From contig CM034601.1 of assembly GCA_020091685.1 (NCBI GenBank), forward strand, positions 9,984,419-10,048,418: DNA of 64,000 nt, in the 5' to 3' direction. Within the stretch, counting starts at the first letter, position 1. Each line of letters starts with the position of its first letter. The DNA is from Lutjanus erythropterus (Eukaryota; Chordata; Actinopteri; Lutjaniformes; Lutjanidae). Below the pieces are notes generated by a model. That model worked only from the letters and a program-made list of their open reading frames with translations. It did no database searches and was not told where the DNA came from. This document shows positions 39,676 through 49,620 of this stretch, one piece after another. Both the position numbers and the translations under genes were made by a program.

Positions 39676-41446
39676 ACTTATCAATGTGACATTATAAGCT
39701 TGTTCATGCAGGCGTTCGTGCATTAATGTTAGAGCAGCATTTCACTGTCAGAGCTGCTCCGGATACAGACACTTTGAATTACTTTATACTGAGCTAGTTT
39801 AGTCCAGTGGTTCTCTCTGGCTGTTAAAATCACATACGTCACTGTACCCTTTATGGTCCTGCTGATGTCCACAGACTTTCACATTGGTTTGCTCCCTTTT
39901 TTTTCCTGTGTACATTCATGTGTAAAAAAAAAATATATTATATACACATATCAAAATGACCTGCCTGCACTCTCACACTATTCTAGTAGTTGGTCCCCAG
40001 AGGAATAAGAAACCTGGACAAAAAAAATGGCCTGTAAATACACTGTCCCTTCCTCCTGGAATAATTTACAGAGGGACCTGAAATTGTCAGAGATTACTGC
40101 AGGGAAATTTATGTCAATTTTAAGGGATCAAGAAAATAGTACTTTTGGTTTGCTCTGAAATTGTAGAAAATTGTACCTGCTTCATAACTATTCTTTCGTC
40201 TCTACGTTTCATTTCAACTGGATATTGTGTTTTCTCATTTGTAGTTTGTGATGGTTGTATTTTTCTGTTTGTATTGTTTATGTTTATTGTTTTAACAGTA
40301 TTTATGCTGCACTCTGTCACACTTAAAAGAGATTTAATCTCCATTAAGCTTTTACCAGGTTAAAGAAATGTTATTTATCTAGATTTAATTGTGTTTGAAT
40401 TCCCCTGGTTGAAATTTCCAGAAGGTGCCTTTTTAAAACTGTGATGAGTGAATTGTTTTAATGACCAGACTTCATTGATGAGTTAATCAAAACTCCTGTC
40501 ACTCAGTCTGTACTTTGGGACTCTGGCTCCATCCAGTGGACGCTGGACAAAACAACCACAGTTTATTCCACAAGAGCATCAGAATCATGTTTTCCTCTAA
40601 TCTGATGTCAGTTTCTCACCTCATTAGTGACACCTGTTTAATTTGGTACAAACAGACTTAAATTATCTCAGCTGCAGGAGACAAATGAGTCATGATAGAG
40701 AGCATGATGGGAAGGAAATGACAAAAATTATGTAATATTCTATTTAAAAATCAATGTAGACAGACTAATGAAATGTAATTATTAATTAGAGTCTCATTTA
40801 ATTCAAATTTCATTTGAACTGAATCATTTATATGCAAATTGACTTCATTAACTTATAATAGGTTAAATGTACAGGATTAGTTATGTAATCAATTATAATA
40901 AAGAACTGAATAAGTCTAATTATTATGATGGCACACTGCTGCCTCTATTAGATTTAAAGTCGAAGCTACAGTTCATGATGCATACAGTGAGCAACTTTTT
41001 AAATTTTATGACATCAGGTGGAAATACTCCACATCTTTGATGTATTTGGTATTTTTGAGTTGTACAAATATTCCTGCAGGTTCCTGCAGTACACCCAGCG
41101 GGATACCACAGAGGACTGTACAAGTTTAAGCATACTTCACAACCTTGAGACATAAAAAACAGAGAGGATTTCCAAGTTTAAAAAAAAAAAGTGTTTTGGA
41201 GGCTTTGTTTCTTGCACTTTGGAAAACTTAAAATAACATGCTAATAATTACATTAATGTTAATTACATTAATTTTATGTCAATTACACACTGTATATCTT
41301 CATAAATCAGAAGAAACACAGGAGAACTGTGATCCCAGGAGGAATTAAGGGTTCACAAGGGTTTGAAAATAATGCCAATCACAATAATATTAATTATTTT
41401 CAGAGATGTCTTAACCCTGTGTTTCATTGTATTAAAAACAGCCTAC

Positions 41447-42399
41447 CTGTGACAGAGCTGAAAGAGTCAAGAGGCCCGAAAGATTCTGCAGTGAGCCGTT
41501 CAATCCCATTTTAGTGACGACAGTCTGCAGCACAGATCATCTGAAAGAACAGAAAATGTAGGTCAGTAGACTGGAATGATAAGAAAACTTGTCTAAAAAG
41601 ATGGATGTGGGTAAAAACATTTAAAACTGTGCGAAAAACTCTGTTGAATGAGGCCTAATCTATGAAAAGAGGTTTAGATCATGGTAGTTTGAGTAGTTGT
41701 CATTCATTACTTCCCCTTTGCTCAACATTTTGCAAAAATCACTATTGATGCACTGATTGTCAGCAAAATATTTCATCATTGTTTTTAAAGGTGCAGCCAG
41801 AGTTCATCTTACAATTTTCTGTTTGAAATTTTAAAGGTCATTCCCCCACATGGATGCATGAATACACTCTGTCATAAACCCACTCTTCATAAAAATGAAC
41901 CACCAGAACAACAGCACACAAATAATCAAGGTGACAATGTCAGTTCAGTATAAATCAGTGTATTGACGGGAAAATGAAAAAACACATTTAGGCAGAGAGA
42001 CAGAAGAGAAAAGAGAAAGTCATTTTCAATCAAGTCCAAAATAAATTCCCTGAAACTCTTCAGAGTTCAACATAAAAACAACTTTTCAGGTCTTCAGCAA
42101 TAAACAGCAAAAAGAACTCAGTTTGTTCAGTTCTGTATCTGAAAAGTTGACCCGAGTAAACCCTCTTCACCGAAACAAATCAAAATAGGATCTGTGGGAA
42201 AGTTTAAGCGGTTTAGTTTAGTAAAGAGTAAAAATAGTAAACCAACTCGCCAACAAACTTAATTAGACATCTTTGGACTGGTGTCAGTTGTTTGGTCCAT
42301 GATGAAACAGAAAATCAAACACCAAAAGTTTGTGAAAGAAGAAAATAAGCGGGAAAAAGGGGGAAATGAAGACCTGGCGTTCACCAACTCACCTGCCAT
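41447..42399 (-). CDS. Putative 5' exons of an unidentified minus-strand transcript
   Basis: Reading the minus strand, exon 1 ends CTTCATGGCAG at 42393 before GTGAGTTGG. Exon 2 runs from 41540 to 41447, preceded by GTTCTTTCAG and followed by GTAGGC, all good splice consensus. The first ATG (42399-42397) joined to exon 2 gives only 15 codons before TGA. A second ATG in exon 2 in good context (AAAATGGGA, start near 41509) opens a frame of 21 codons that reaches the donor in phase 0. This could be a coding gene with an upstream ORF or a non-coding RNA. No further exon was found and the product is not recognised. Confidence 0.4.
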
Positions 42400-42565
42400 G
42401 AAGGGAGATTATTGATCGGCTGGTTCCGGAGATATTCGGTCTTTTCGGAGACTCACGTAGCGGTTTTCCCGCGCCGTCTTTCAAACACCATCACTTCCCT
42501 TTTACCTCCTATATAAAGGAAGAGACGTGGGCCGCCTACTCGAAAAAACGGTCAGTGATTGGTTG
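42400..42565 (-). promoter_or_regulatory. CCAAT/E2F/CHR-like promoter of the 42.4-kb transcript
   Basis: On the minus strand in order: CCAAT (42562-42558), a TATA-like CCTTTATATAGG (about 42521-42510), TTTGAA (42485-42480, CHR-like), then GGCGCGGGAAAA (42475-42464, an E2F-type site). The donor of exon 1 follows at 42393. This combination is typical of cell-cycle-regulated promoters. Regulation is inferred from motifs only. The TATA-like sequence is nearly symmetrical, so plus-strand use cannot be excluded. Confidence 0.5.
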
Positions 42566-43610
42566 TCAGGATGGACAGGTGACAGGGGTGTGGCCTTCAT
42601 TCATTAAAATGTATTAATTTACCCTGGGACAGTACATATACTGTACTTTTACTACTGATATTTTAAGCTCTTTATACTTTTGTACTTAAACAGGATTGTA
42701 GGATTGTCTTTGACCTTGTAATTATTCTTATGAAAAGATATATGTCAGTAACAGAGTCCTAAAACAGTATTTATTGTCAGTGCAATGAGAATATACTAGC
42801 AATACCTATTTTTATTTTTTCTTAAGTTCTAAAATTGAGTGTCTGTGCCTTAAAGGCACAAAATAAGGTTTCATAAATACAGAACAGTAAAAAAAAGTGC
42901 ATTATTCCCTCTGTTTTTACTGCGTTAAATGCTGATTTTACAAATATTCTCATGCCATCTTCTGACAGCACACCGAAATAAGGAAAAGAAAATCTGAAAT
43001 ACAGTGAAGATTAAAGACACTTTAATCCGTCCACAACAGAACACAATTACAACAACAAACAATGAGGACATCCAAGGCAAGAAAATGTATTTTCATCCAC
43101 ATGCATGTTTACATCACATTGAATATACAAATCTAATTTGCCAAATGACCAGCATTCAGCTGCTTATTTTTAACAGGAACTTCCATCTCTTCACATAATG
43201 CAAACATCAACAAAACAAGGAAACATCAACTTTTAACCTCGCCACGCGGGGCCAATCATAAAGCTTCTACTGAGCTGCCTTTGATCCACATCTGTAGATA
43301 AAGATTTAATTGCACAATATACTGCTCTCAGTACAGTTGTTGTTCTGCCCACGATTTTCATTTTAAGAACAGATCCGTTTATACGAGTGGTTCTTGCATG
43401 TGGCCCATTGCATTTTATGTCTGTATCTACCCATGAACCATCACAAACAGTAGGCATAATAATATGTTAATCCCACCACAAGAGTGACTTTGTTCTCTGC
43501 AAACATGTCCATATATGAGTATCAGCAAAAATGAGCTGCAAAATATCAGTATATTGGATATCTGCAAAAATCCAAAATTGTGCATCCCTAGCTGTGTGGT
43601 GGTAAGGTAT
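42566..43610. other. Intergenic, AT-rich
   Basis: Contains AAGTACT-type repeat remnants (42600-42700) and a transposon-end-like piece at about 43500-43592 finishing GTGCATCCCTAG. No exon is seen. Confidence 0.4.
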
Positions 43611-43615
43611 CAATA

Positions 43616-43621
43616 TTTATT
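43616..43621 (-). terminator. Candidate polyadenylation signal of the five-repeat gene
   Basis: AATAAA on the minus strand, about 370 bp downstream of the stop codon at 43989. It is the first clear hexamer noticed there. Use is inferred. Confidence 0.4.
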
Positions 43622-43624
43622 ATT

Positions 43625-43950
43625 AAACTACAATGATTAGTTGATTAAATGATAGCTGATCCAAAGACAACCCATGACTTTTTTGATAATCGGAAAGTTG
43701 TTTAATTTATCAAGCAAAAATGTCAAACTCCAGTCTCTTAAATGTGAGTATTTGCTGCTATTCTCTGACGTGTGATAGGTAACTGTATTTTTAGGTCTTA
43801 GACTGCTGGTTGGACAAATCAAGTGATCTGAAGACATCAACTTGGGTTTTGATTGTGAAAAATTGCAATTTTGAACCATGTTTTTCTGGTATTTTCCAGA
43901 CCACAATTCTTTCACTATTTGAGAAAATAATCTCTATAGTCCCTAATCTG
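43625..43950 (-). repeat. Teleost dispersed repeat in the 3' flank of the five-repeat gene
   Basis: Contains ATTAGTTGATTAAATGATAG, GATAATCGGAAAGTTGTTTA and AAGCAAAAATGTCAAACTCC, the order found in a very common fish repeat with ATTAATCG-type ends. It lies between the stop codon and the candidate AATAAA, so it would form most of the 3' UTR. Confidence 0.65.
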
Positions 43951-43988
43951 AACACTGATTTTCTGAAATGTAAACAGGAGCTACGACT

Positions 43989-46900
43989 CTATTCAACCTC
44001 GACTTCTATGTCAACAGGCCTCAGCTCTCGGACAAACATGATGTCCGAGTTATCAGTGAGGTCCAGCTCGCCAAAGCCATCGTCTGGCTCCTCTTTGCAG
44101 ACGATCTGTGAGGACTCTGAGATCTCGAAGGGCAACTCAAACACTTTGTTCAGATAATCTCCCTTTCTGTTGTGTTTTCCTGCTATGGCTATCACCTGGG
44201 ATGCAAGTGACCAAGCGAACTCCACCTTCCGATGTTTCTGAGAGCTCAGGTCGAAGTTGTACTCCAGGATCTCGTACAGAGAGGGAACGTACCGCTTGCA
44301 GTTTTGTTCTACATACTGGTGCATCTCACAGAGGACTCCTCTTGTCAGCACTCCCAAATCGAGTTTTGTTTTGGTTTCTGATTTAGACCTGATGTCCAGG
44401 TCCAATCCTATTTCTTTGCAGATGTGATAGTGGTTGACCATTTTCACCTGTTGCACATCTTCACTGAAAGCCTCCGTTTCTTCTTCCAGTCCTATGTTTT
44501 CTGTATCCACATCCTTTGGGCGTTTGCGAGTCTGTGGTTGTCGAATAACCTGTGGCTTACCGTCCACTGGGACAACCAAGTTTAACCACATCCTTAGCTT
44601 TGGTGATGTATGCTGCTTTCTCATCAAGCTCCTCTGTGTTGTGTACCACCTCTGGATCACCTGTGCAGCCGTGGTCACGCCACTTTGAAGCTCAAGATCG
44701 AAATTGTGCTCCAGGATGTCATTAACTTCCTCGCGGACTTCTCCACACAGCTCCCTGACAAAGCTGAGTATTTCGAGCACAGCGCCCGTGGTCAGGACAG
44801 TCAAATCAAGCTTTTGGCTTGCCGGAAGTGGTTCTGTCGACCAAAGGTTGAGACCTAACTTGTTACAGAACGGGTGCGACTCTGTGTCTGCCTGCTGGCT
44901 TGAAGCTGATTCTGATGAATCCTGCTTTGTATGCTGCTCGGTGTCAGCGTCCTCTGCAGTTTGAAAATCACTGGTCACGTCAACCATGTTGTAAACATCA
45001 GGGAACTTAAAGGGACTGTTGAGAAACTCCATCTTCTGTCTAGCAGGGTGGTTCTGAAGAATCTTCTCTTTTGTGATGATGTAAAAAAGAAAATTGCGCT
45101 GGTGCAGCTCATCTTGGAGGACAAGGGTAAAGTTCTTATCAAGGATGTCCAATAAGAAACTACGTAAACTCTTTGACATTGCAGTTGCAAATCTATAAAT
45201 TTCAAACAACACAAAGTTGGTGAGTAGTTGTAGATCCAACCTCTGTTTCTTGCCTGAGCCAACATTAAAGTCTAAACCTATCCCTCTGCAGCGGGCAAAC
45301 AAGTCGTTCACTCTGCTAGACTTTAGGATTTGTTTTGAGCGAGGAGCACGTCTTGTCCACAGCTTCTCTTTCAGTGTTTTTACATTTACGTCCTCATCTT
45401 CAACTTCAGAAAACAGATCAGAGACTTCTAGAGCTGTGATCTTTGAAGGAAGGTTTAGTAAAGCAGAGCTGTGGCCATCAGTCTCTGAGGAAACTGAGGA
45501 AACAAAATCTTCCTCCTTTATATCCAGAGACAGTGCCAACTCTGTACCTGCTGCTGTTCCTGACGAACAGCTTTCAAACTTCGTTTTTTCTGGTCCGTCC
45601 TCAGTCTCAGACAGCATTTCTGACTCAAAATCAACTGGACACATGTACGACAGGTCACTATCTTGCCAACACTCTTTGTCACTCGGCGTCCTTCTCTTAC
45701 TGTCCCTTGTTAGTCTTTCCAGTTCTCGATCAACTGGATCAGGGTTTGTTCTCTTTTTACGATTCTGTTGCAGTTTCTTGATGTGGAGTTTAAAAGGCTC
45801 CTTTCGGAGAGCGTGCTTCTCCTCAGCTGTTAGGCAGGCATTTTTTCGCTCCATCACCTTGGACATGTTCATATGGAATTGCACTGTATCCAACTCATAG
45901 CCAAAGTTTTGCTTGACAATGCCATGAACTATCCCAGTTAATGTTCCACAAAGCACTCTGGAAAAGTCAAGCAGCTCCATCATCACACCGTTAGTTACCA
46001 GATTTGGGTCTAGTTTCTGTATGGGTGCATCATCTGGTCGAACAGTTAGGGAAACACCAAGTCCTTTACAGAAAGGGTAAGATTTGGCCGTTAGTTTAAA
46101 TCTGACCCCTCCTCGTTTTTTTATAACTGGCACACTGCTCAGAGCTCTCTTACTCTCCGTCTTCTGATTTTCTGAAGACTGGCAGCTCCTGCTGCCATCA
46201 GTGAGGAGCGAAGTATCCACGATGTTGTTCCTTTTATGGTAGTAGGTTCCTGACTGCTTTGCTCCAATGAACGTCATTATAGCCTTTCGGTCTGGTAGTG
46301 GAAATGTTTCTGTCCATCTACGAGGTTTCACCTTGAGTTGCTCTTTCAGTGCCTTTATTCTATAGTGAACTTTTGATGCATATTCATACAATTGCCTGTC
46401 ATCATCATCGTCCACATCAAGGTCGAAGTTGAAATGTAGTATTTCAAACAAGAAATATTTCTCTGACCTGCTCACTGTTTTGGCAAAGGCACTAAGTTCC
46501 GTCATCACACCGTTTGTCAGCAGACAGAGATCTAACTTTTCCTTCCGTTCCAATGCCGCGTTGAACTCCAGACCAATTTCAACTGACTCTGGGAATGGAA
46601 CTGCACATTTCTGATTTCTAACTCCCTGGTGGATGCGGCGCTGCCAGATGTAATATTTAATGCCATCCATGTTAACATCCACACCCCAAAACTGACAGAA
46701 GCTGCTGAGTCCTCAGAACATGCTTCTTTGTATCCTGATCGATGGCTCAGGAACTGGATCCAAAGAGACTCCTCATCAACTTCTTTGCAGAGGAAACCCA
46801 GCACAGTCTTTTATAGAAGCTGCAGACATCATTCGCTGTTACTGCATCACTGAGATTATCTTCTCAGTCTGTGAGTAAAGACAGAACAGAGTTTGACTTA

Positions 46901-49297
46901 GTTAACTGAGCAGCAGATTTTTCAAACCTAAAACCTTTAAACATTGGAGCTGTGGGATCACAGAAAGATGATGGGATATGTCGGTAACAAACTGCCACAC
47001 TACGATTATTGTAGCTAAAATATGACGGTAAATGGGAAGATCACAATATTCACTGAACCTCACTGAACAATAGTAAAATTACCTTACACCATGTTTGTCA
47101 ATCAATTAGGAAAGAGACCTAGGTTACAGAACAGAAATAACTTTCTACCTCCTAATAACTCCTCTGTTGGCTAAGTTCCCTCATCAAAAATTAGTATTAG
47201 TAATTTATTACTAATAAATTAATTTTAGATTTTTATTTTATATCAATAAAAAACAGTTGCAGCTTCAGTGTTTCAGGTAACAGATTTAAAGGCCTAGTCT
47301 AAACCTTTGAATCCACCCACTCCACTGAGCTGATTAATATGGAAAATAATTGCAATTCAGTCTGATATCAGGTTAATGAAACCTTTTGTTTAACAAGATA
47401 CAGAACCTCTGAATTATGAGATTTTTGTCTTAATGTCCTTTGCCTAAATCCAAGACAGAATGCAAGATATTTTGCTAAATTATGTGCAATTATTATTTGA
47501 ATCAAACAATATTTGATTAAAGACTAAATAAACAAGGCTACGGTATAGTACGATAGTACAGCCCTCCTACAGGACCATGCTGTTTGATATTCCCACCCCT
47601 GAGCAGTGACCGGTAAATGCAAGAGGCCCAGTTAAATTTACAGTCACTGTACCTACCTTTCCACAGAGCAAAGTTATATTGCTATAATAAAAACACCCAG
47701 CATTTTTAATAACCCCACAGCATAATTTTAAACTATAGAGGCTTTCTTTTCAAAAACAAGTTTGGAGAGCCGAGTGTTTTTGAAAACCCTGACACAAGCC
47801 CTGGATCTTCAAGCATTTTGGGCCTGAATATTTTACTGCATTATAGGTAGAGAAGTAGAAAGCTCCATTAACAAGCTCATACACAATACAGGCCTGATGT
47901 GATGCTGTCATTTATTACTTTGAAGCATATAAAATATGGAAAATGATGGGAAAATCAAGGTTTGATGGACCACATTTGCATCATGAACAGTACACAGCCT
48001 TCACCACTAGATGTCAGTCAAATATAGTCAGTGTGCTAACTGAGCAGTGAAGGCTTACAAGACAACAGGTTAAGGATTAATACACTGAGATTATGTCTTA
48101 ATTGATTATGCCTAATTTACTGCAGCAAACATGGTTTGGACTATTCAGACAACCACTATGACATTACTATGATACTATTTCTGACATATATTTATTTTCG
48201 TTCACAGATCACATAGCTGAACATTTAAAACAATCCCTTATGTTTGTCCTACTTTTTGAAAAAAGATAACCTGGGCCCTCTGTGGATATAAATGGCTCAT
48301 TCTAAGGTGACAAAAACACAATGATTCATATTTAAAATTCCAATAAATACCCCTAAATCTTACACACTGGACCTTCAACTTGTGCTGTTATTAGGAAAGA
48401 GGATTCTTTGTCTTGTGTGATTAAACTAATTTTACCTCTAGCTAAACACTACTTCAATATAGAGCTGGGCAATTCTATCAATATTATATCAATATTGTGA
48501 TATAAGATTTTTGAGTTCATTATATTGTGATATGGTGTAAGTGTTGTCTTACATGTCATTTTCTGAACTTACCAGACTGCTGTAGCTGGTTTATTATTTG
48601 CCTTTAACTACACTTTCATTATATCAATACTACTGATAATTATTTATCAAAAATTTAAAAACTATAACTAACTACTATATTGAGAAATATATCGAGGTAT
48701 TTGGTTTGAAAATATTGTGACATGTATTTTTGCGCATATCACCCATATGAGATAATTAACTAGACTATCTCATAATTTTCGGTATGCTAGCCTAGAGAAA
48801 ATGTGTATATTTTAATATATATCGCAGCAATGTGGTTATGTATTGATATTAATTTCATCATTTGATACATGTACTTCCACCTCCCTGGCATTGTGTCATG
48901 GTGTAAACTTAAAATTATTAATAGCGTTAAATATGTCATAAATAAAGTTCCGAGTCACGTTAGCTAAATAAATAATTAAATAAATAAACAAATAACATAT
49001 GGCGTTTACCAGTGGGACCTGACCGCACCAAAATGGCTGCTCCATCAAGCATCAATCCTGTTAATGTGCACTTGAGGTTGTAGTGCGTGACGAAGCTCCA
49101 CGTTTATGTAACGAAGCTACGAAGCTTGAAAAACACCAAAAACGGCGTTATTGCTAACATTAGCCTCTCAATGGAAAGCTAACGTCAGGCTGACAAATGC
49201 GTTTAACACAGAGGGGCTAAACACGAGCACTCACCAGAGACCGGAGCACAGACCGGTCACCCCGGCGGTCAAAGAGGTTACTGAAGTACTTGGTCAT
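43989..49297 (-). CDS. Unknown protein with five tandem copies of a novel ~100-aa module
   Basis: The model has two exons. Exon 1 is 49297-49235 (21 codons, MTKYFSNLFDRRGDRSVLRS + Leu, donor GTGAGT). Exon 2 is 46691-43989, after acceptor TTCTGTCAG, with both junctions in phase 0, giving about 921 aa. The large exon is certain as an open frame (898 codons to the TAG at 43989). The exon 1 join is inference, since the frame closes at TGA 46715-46713 and its first internal ATG is at 46670. The protein has five diverged modules at about residues 50-155, 225-324, 484-587, 626-729 and 775-879. All share an ungapped core: Leu-Asp, then Thr five residues after the Asp, Glu at Thr+6, Phe/Tyr at +10, Ile-Leu/Val at +25/+26 and Asn-Phe at +29/+30. 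Basic NLS-like runs (QQNRKKR, TRKRPKD), an IKEE sumoylation-type site and a C-terminal acidic/hydrophobic SDIMFV suggest a nuclear protein. No family is recognised and no enzyme motif is seen. Confidence 0.75.
46692..49234 (-). other. Intron of the five-repeat gene (with possible alternative exon)
   Basis: Mostly AT-rich, with a repeat at 48461-48747 and a terminal MITE fragment near 48345-48375. The last 180 bp (46870-46692) is less AT-rich and follows a strong acceptor (TTCTGTCTTTACTCACAG at 46871). It may be an alternative 5'-UTR exon, in which case translation would start at the ATG at 46670. It also holds an open frame (46804 leftward) that is out of phase with the main exon. Confidence 0.5.
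48461..48747 (+). repeat. Teleost repeat with GCTGGGCAAT start
   Basis: Starts AGAGCTGGGCAATTCTATCA and continues with TGATATAAG...GATATGG...AAGTGTTGTCTTACATGTC and TTATTTGCCTTTAACTACAC. It ends near GCATATCACCCA, whose complement echoes the start. It is AT-rich, non-coding and located in the intron of the five-repeat gene. Confidence 0.65.
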
Positions 49298-49420
49298 GAA
49301 GTCAAAGACCACAACACCTCATGAAATGCTGCAGCGCAGCAACACGTCACTTGACACATGTGCACTTCCTCGTTACGCCGCGTTCGGGGACGCGTCGGAA
49401 ATTCCGTGTTTACACATTAC
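49235..49420 (-). promoter_or_regulatory. CpG-containing promoter region of the five-repeat gene
   Basis: Local cluster of CpGs in otherwise AT-rich DNA (GACGCGTCC, GAACGCGGCG, CCCGGCGG). On the minus strand it contains GAGGAAGTG (ETS-like) and GTGACGTG, and no TATA box. A short upstream ATG (ATGAGGTGTTGTGGTCTTTGA) precedes the proposed start codon. The transcription start is not defined by sequence. Confidence 0.5.
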
Positions 49421-49548
49421 CATTAACAGACAGTTATCCGATCTGCCCAGAAAACATTGGGAAGCTACCTTTAAGAAATGTATTACGTTCGTTGCGTTTT
49501 TTAATATGTTATAATATATAAATATCGATCACAGAGGGAAATAAATAC

Positions 49549-49605
49549 TGTTTCTGCTCGGTTTCGAACCGGAGACCGTTAGGCGAACGTGATAGCTACA
49601 GAAAC
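49549..49605 (-). pseudogene. tRNA-Val remnant (deleted D arm and anticodon stem)
   Basis: On the minus strand the ends GTTTCTG and CAGAAAC form a perfect 7-bp acceptor stem followed by A. The T arm has a perfect box B (GGTTCGAAACC), and TATCACGTTCGCCTAAC matches the anticodon-loop region of eukaryotic tRNA-Val(AAC). At 57 nt it is about 16 nt short. About 8 nt of the D arm, with box A, and about 9 nt of the 3' anticodon stem are missing. No T4 terminator follows immediately. It is probably a decayed tRNA gene or pseudogene. Confidence 0.75.
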
Positions 49606-49620
49606 TGCATAATTGTGTGA

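Larger units (their letters stand above)
36502..41446. other. Non-coding stretch with dispersed repeats
   Basis: Holds AAGTAAAAGTACT-type teleost repeats (36990-37140, 38390-38780), a 44-bp tandem repeat (38621-38735) and a palindromic MITE (39561-39675). No exon could be supported. If the minus-strand gene starting at 42.4 kb is real, this would be its intron. Confidence 0.4.

Noticed and set aside
45217-45900. A 227-aa plus-strand open frame, Ser/Phe/Leu-rich
   Set aside because: It is antisense to the five-repeat coding exon and its composition mirrors the sense codons. No independent start context or splice signal is seen.
46532-46804. A 90-aa minus-strand frame overlapping the start of the large exon
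   Set aside because: Out of phase with the repeat protein and preceded by TAA. No good acceptor opens it. It may be part of an untranslated exon, so it is mentioned in the intron entry only.
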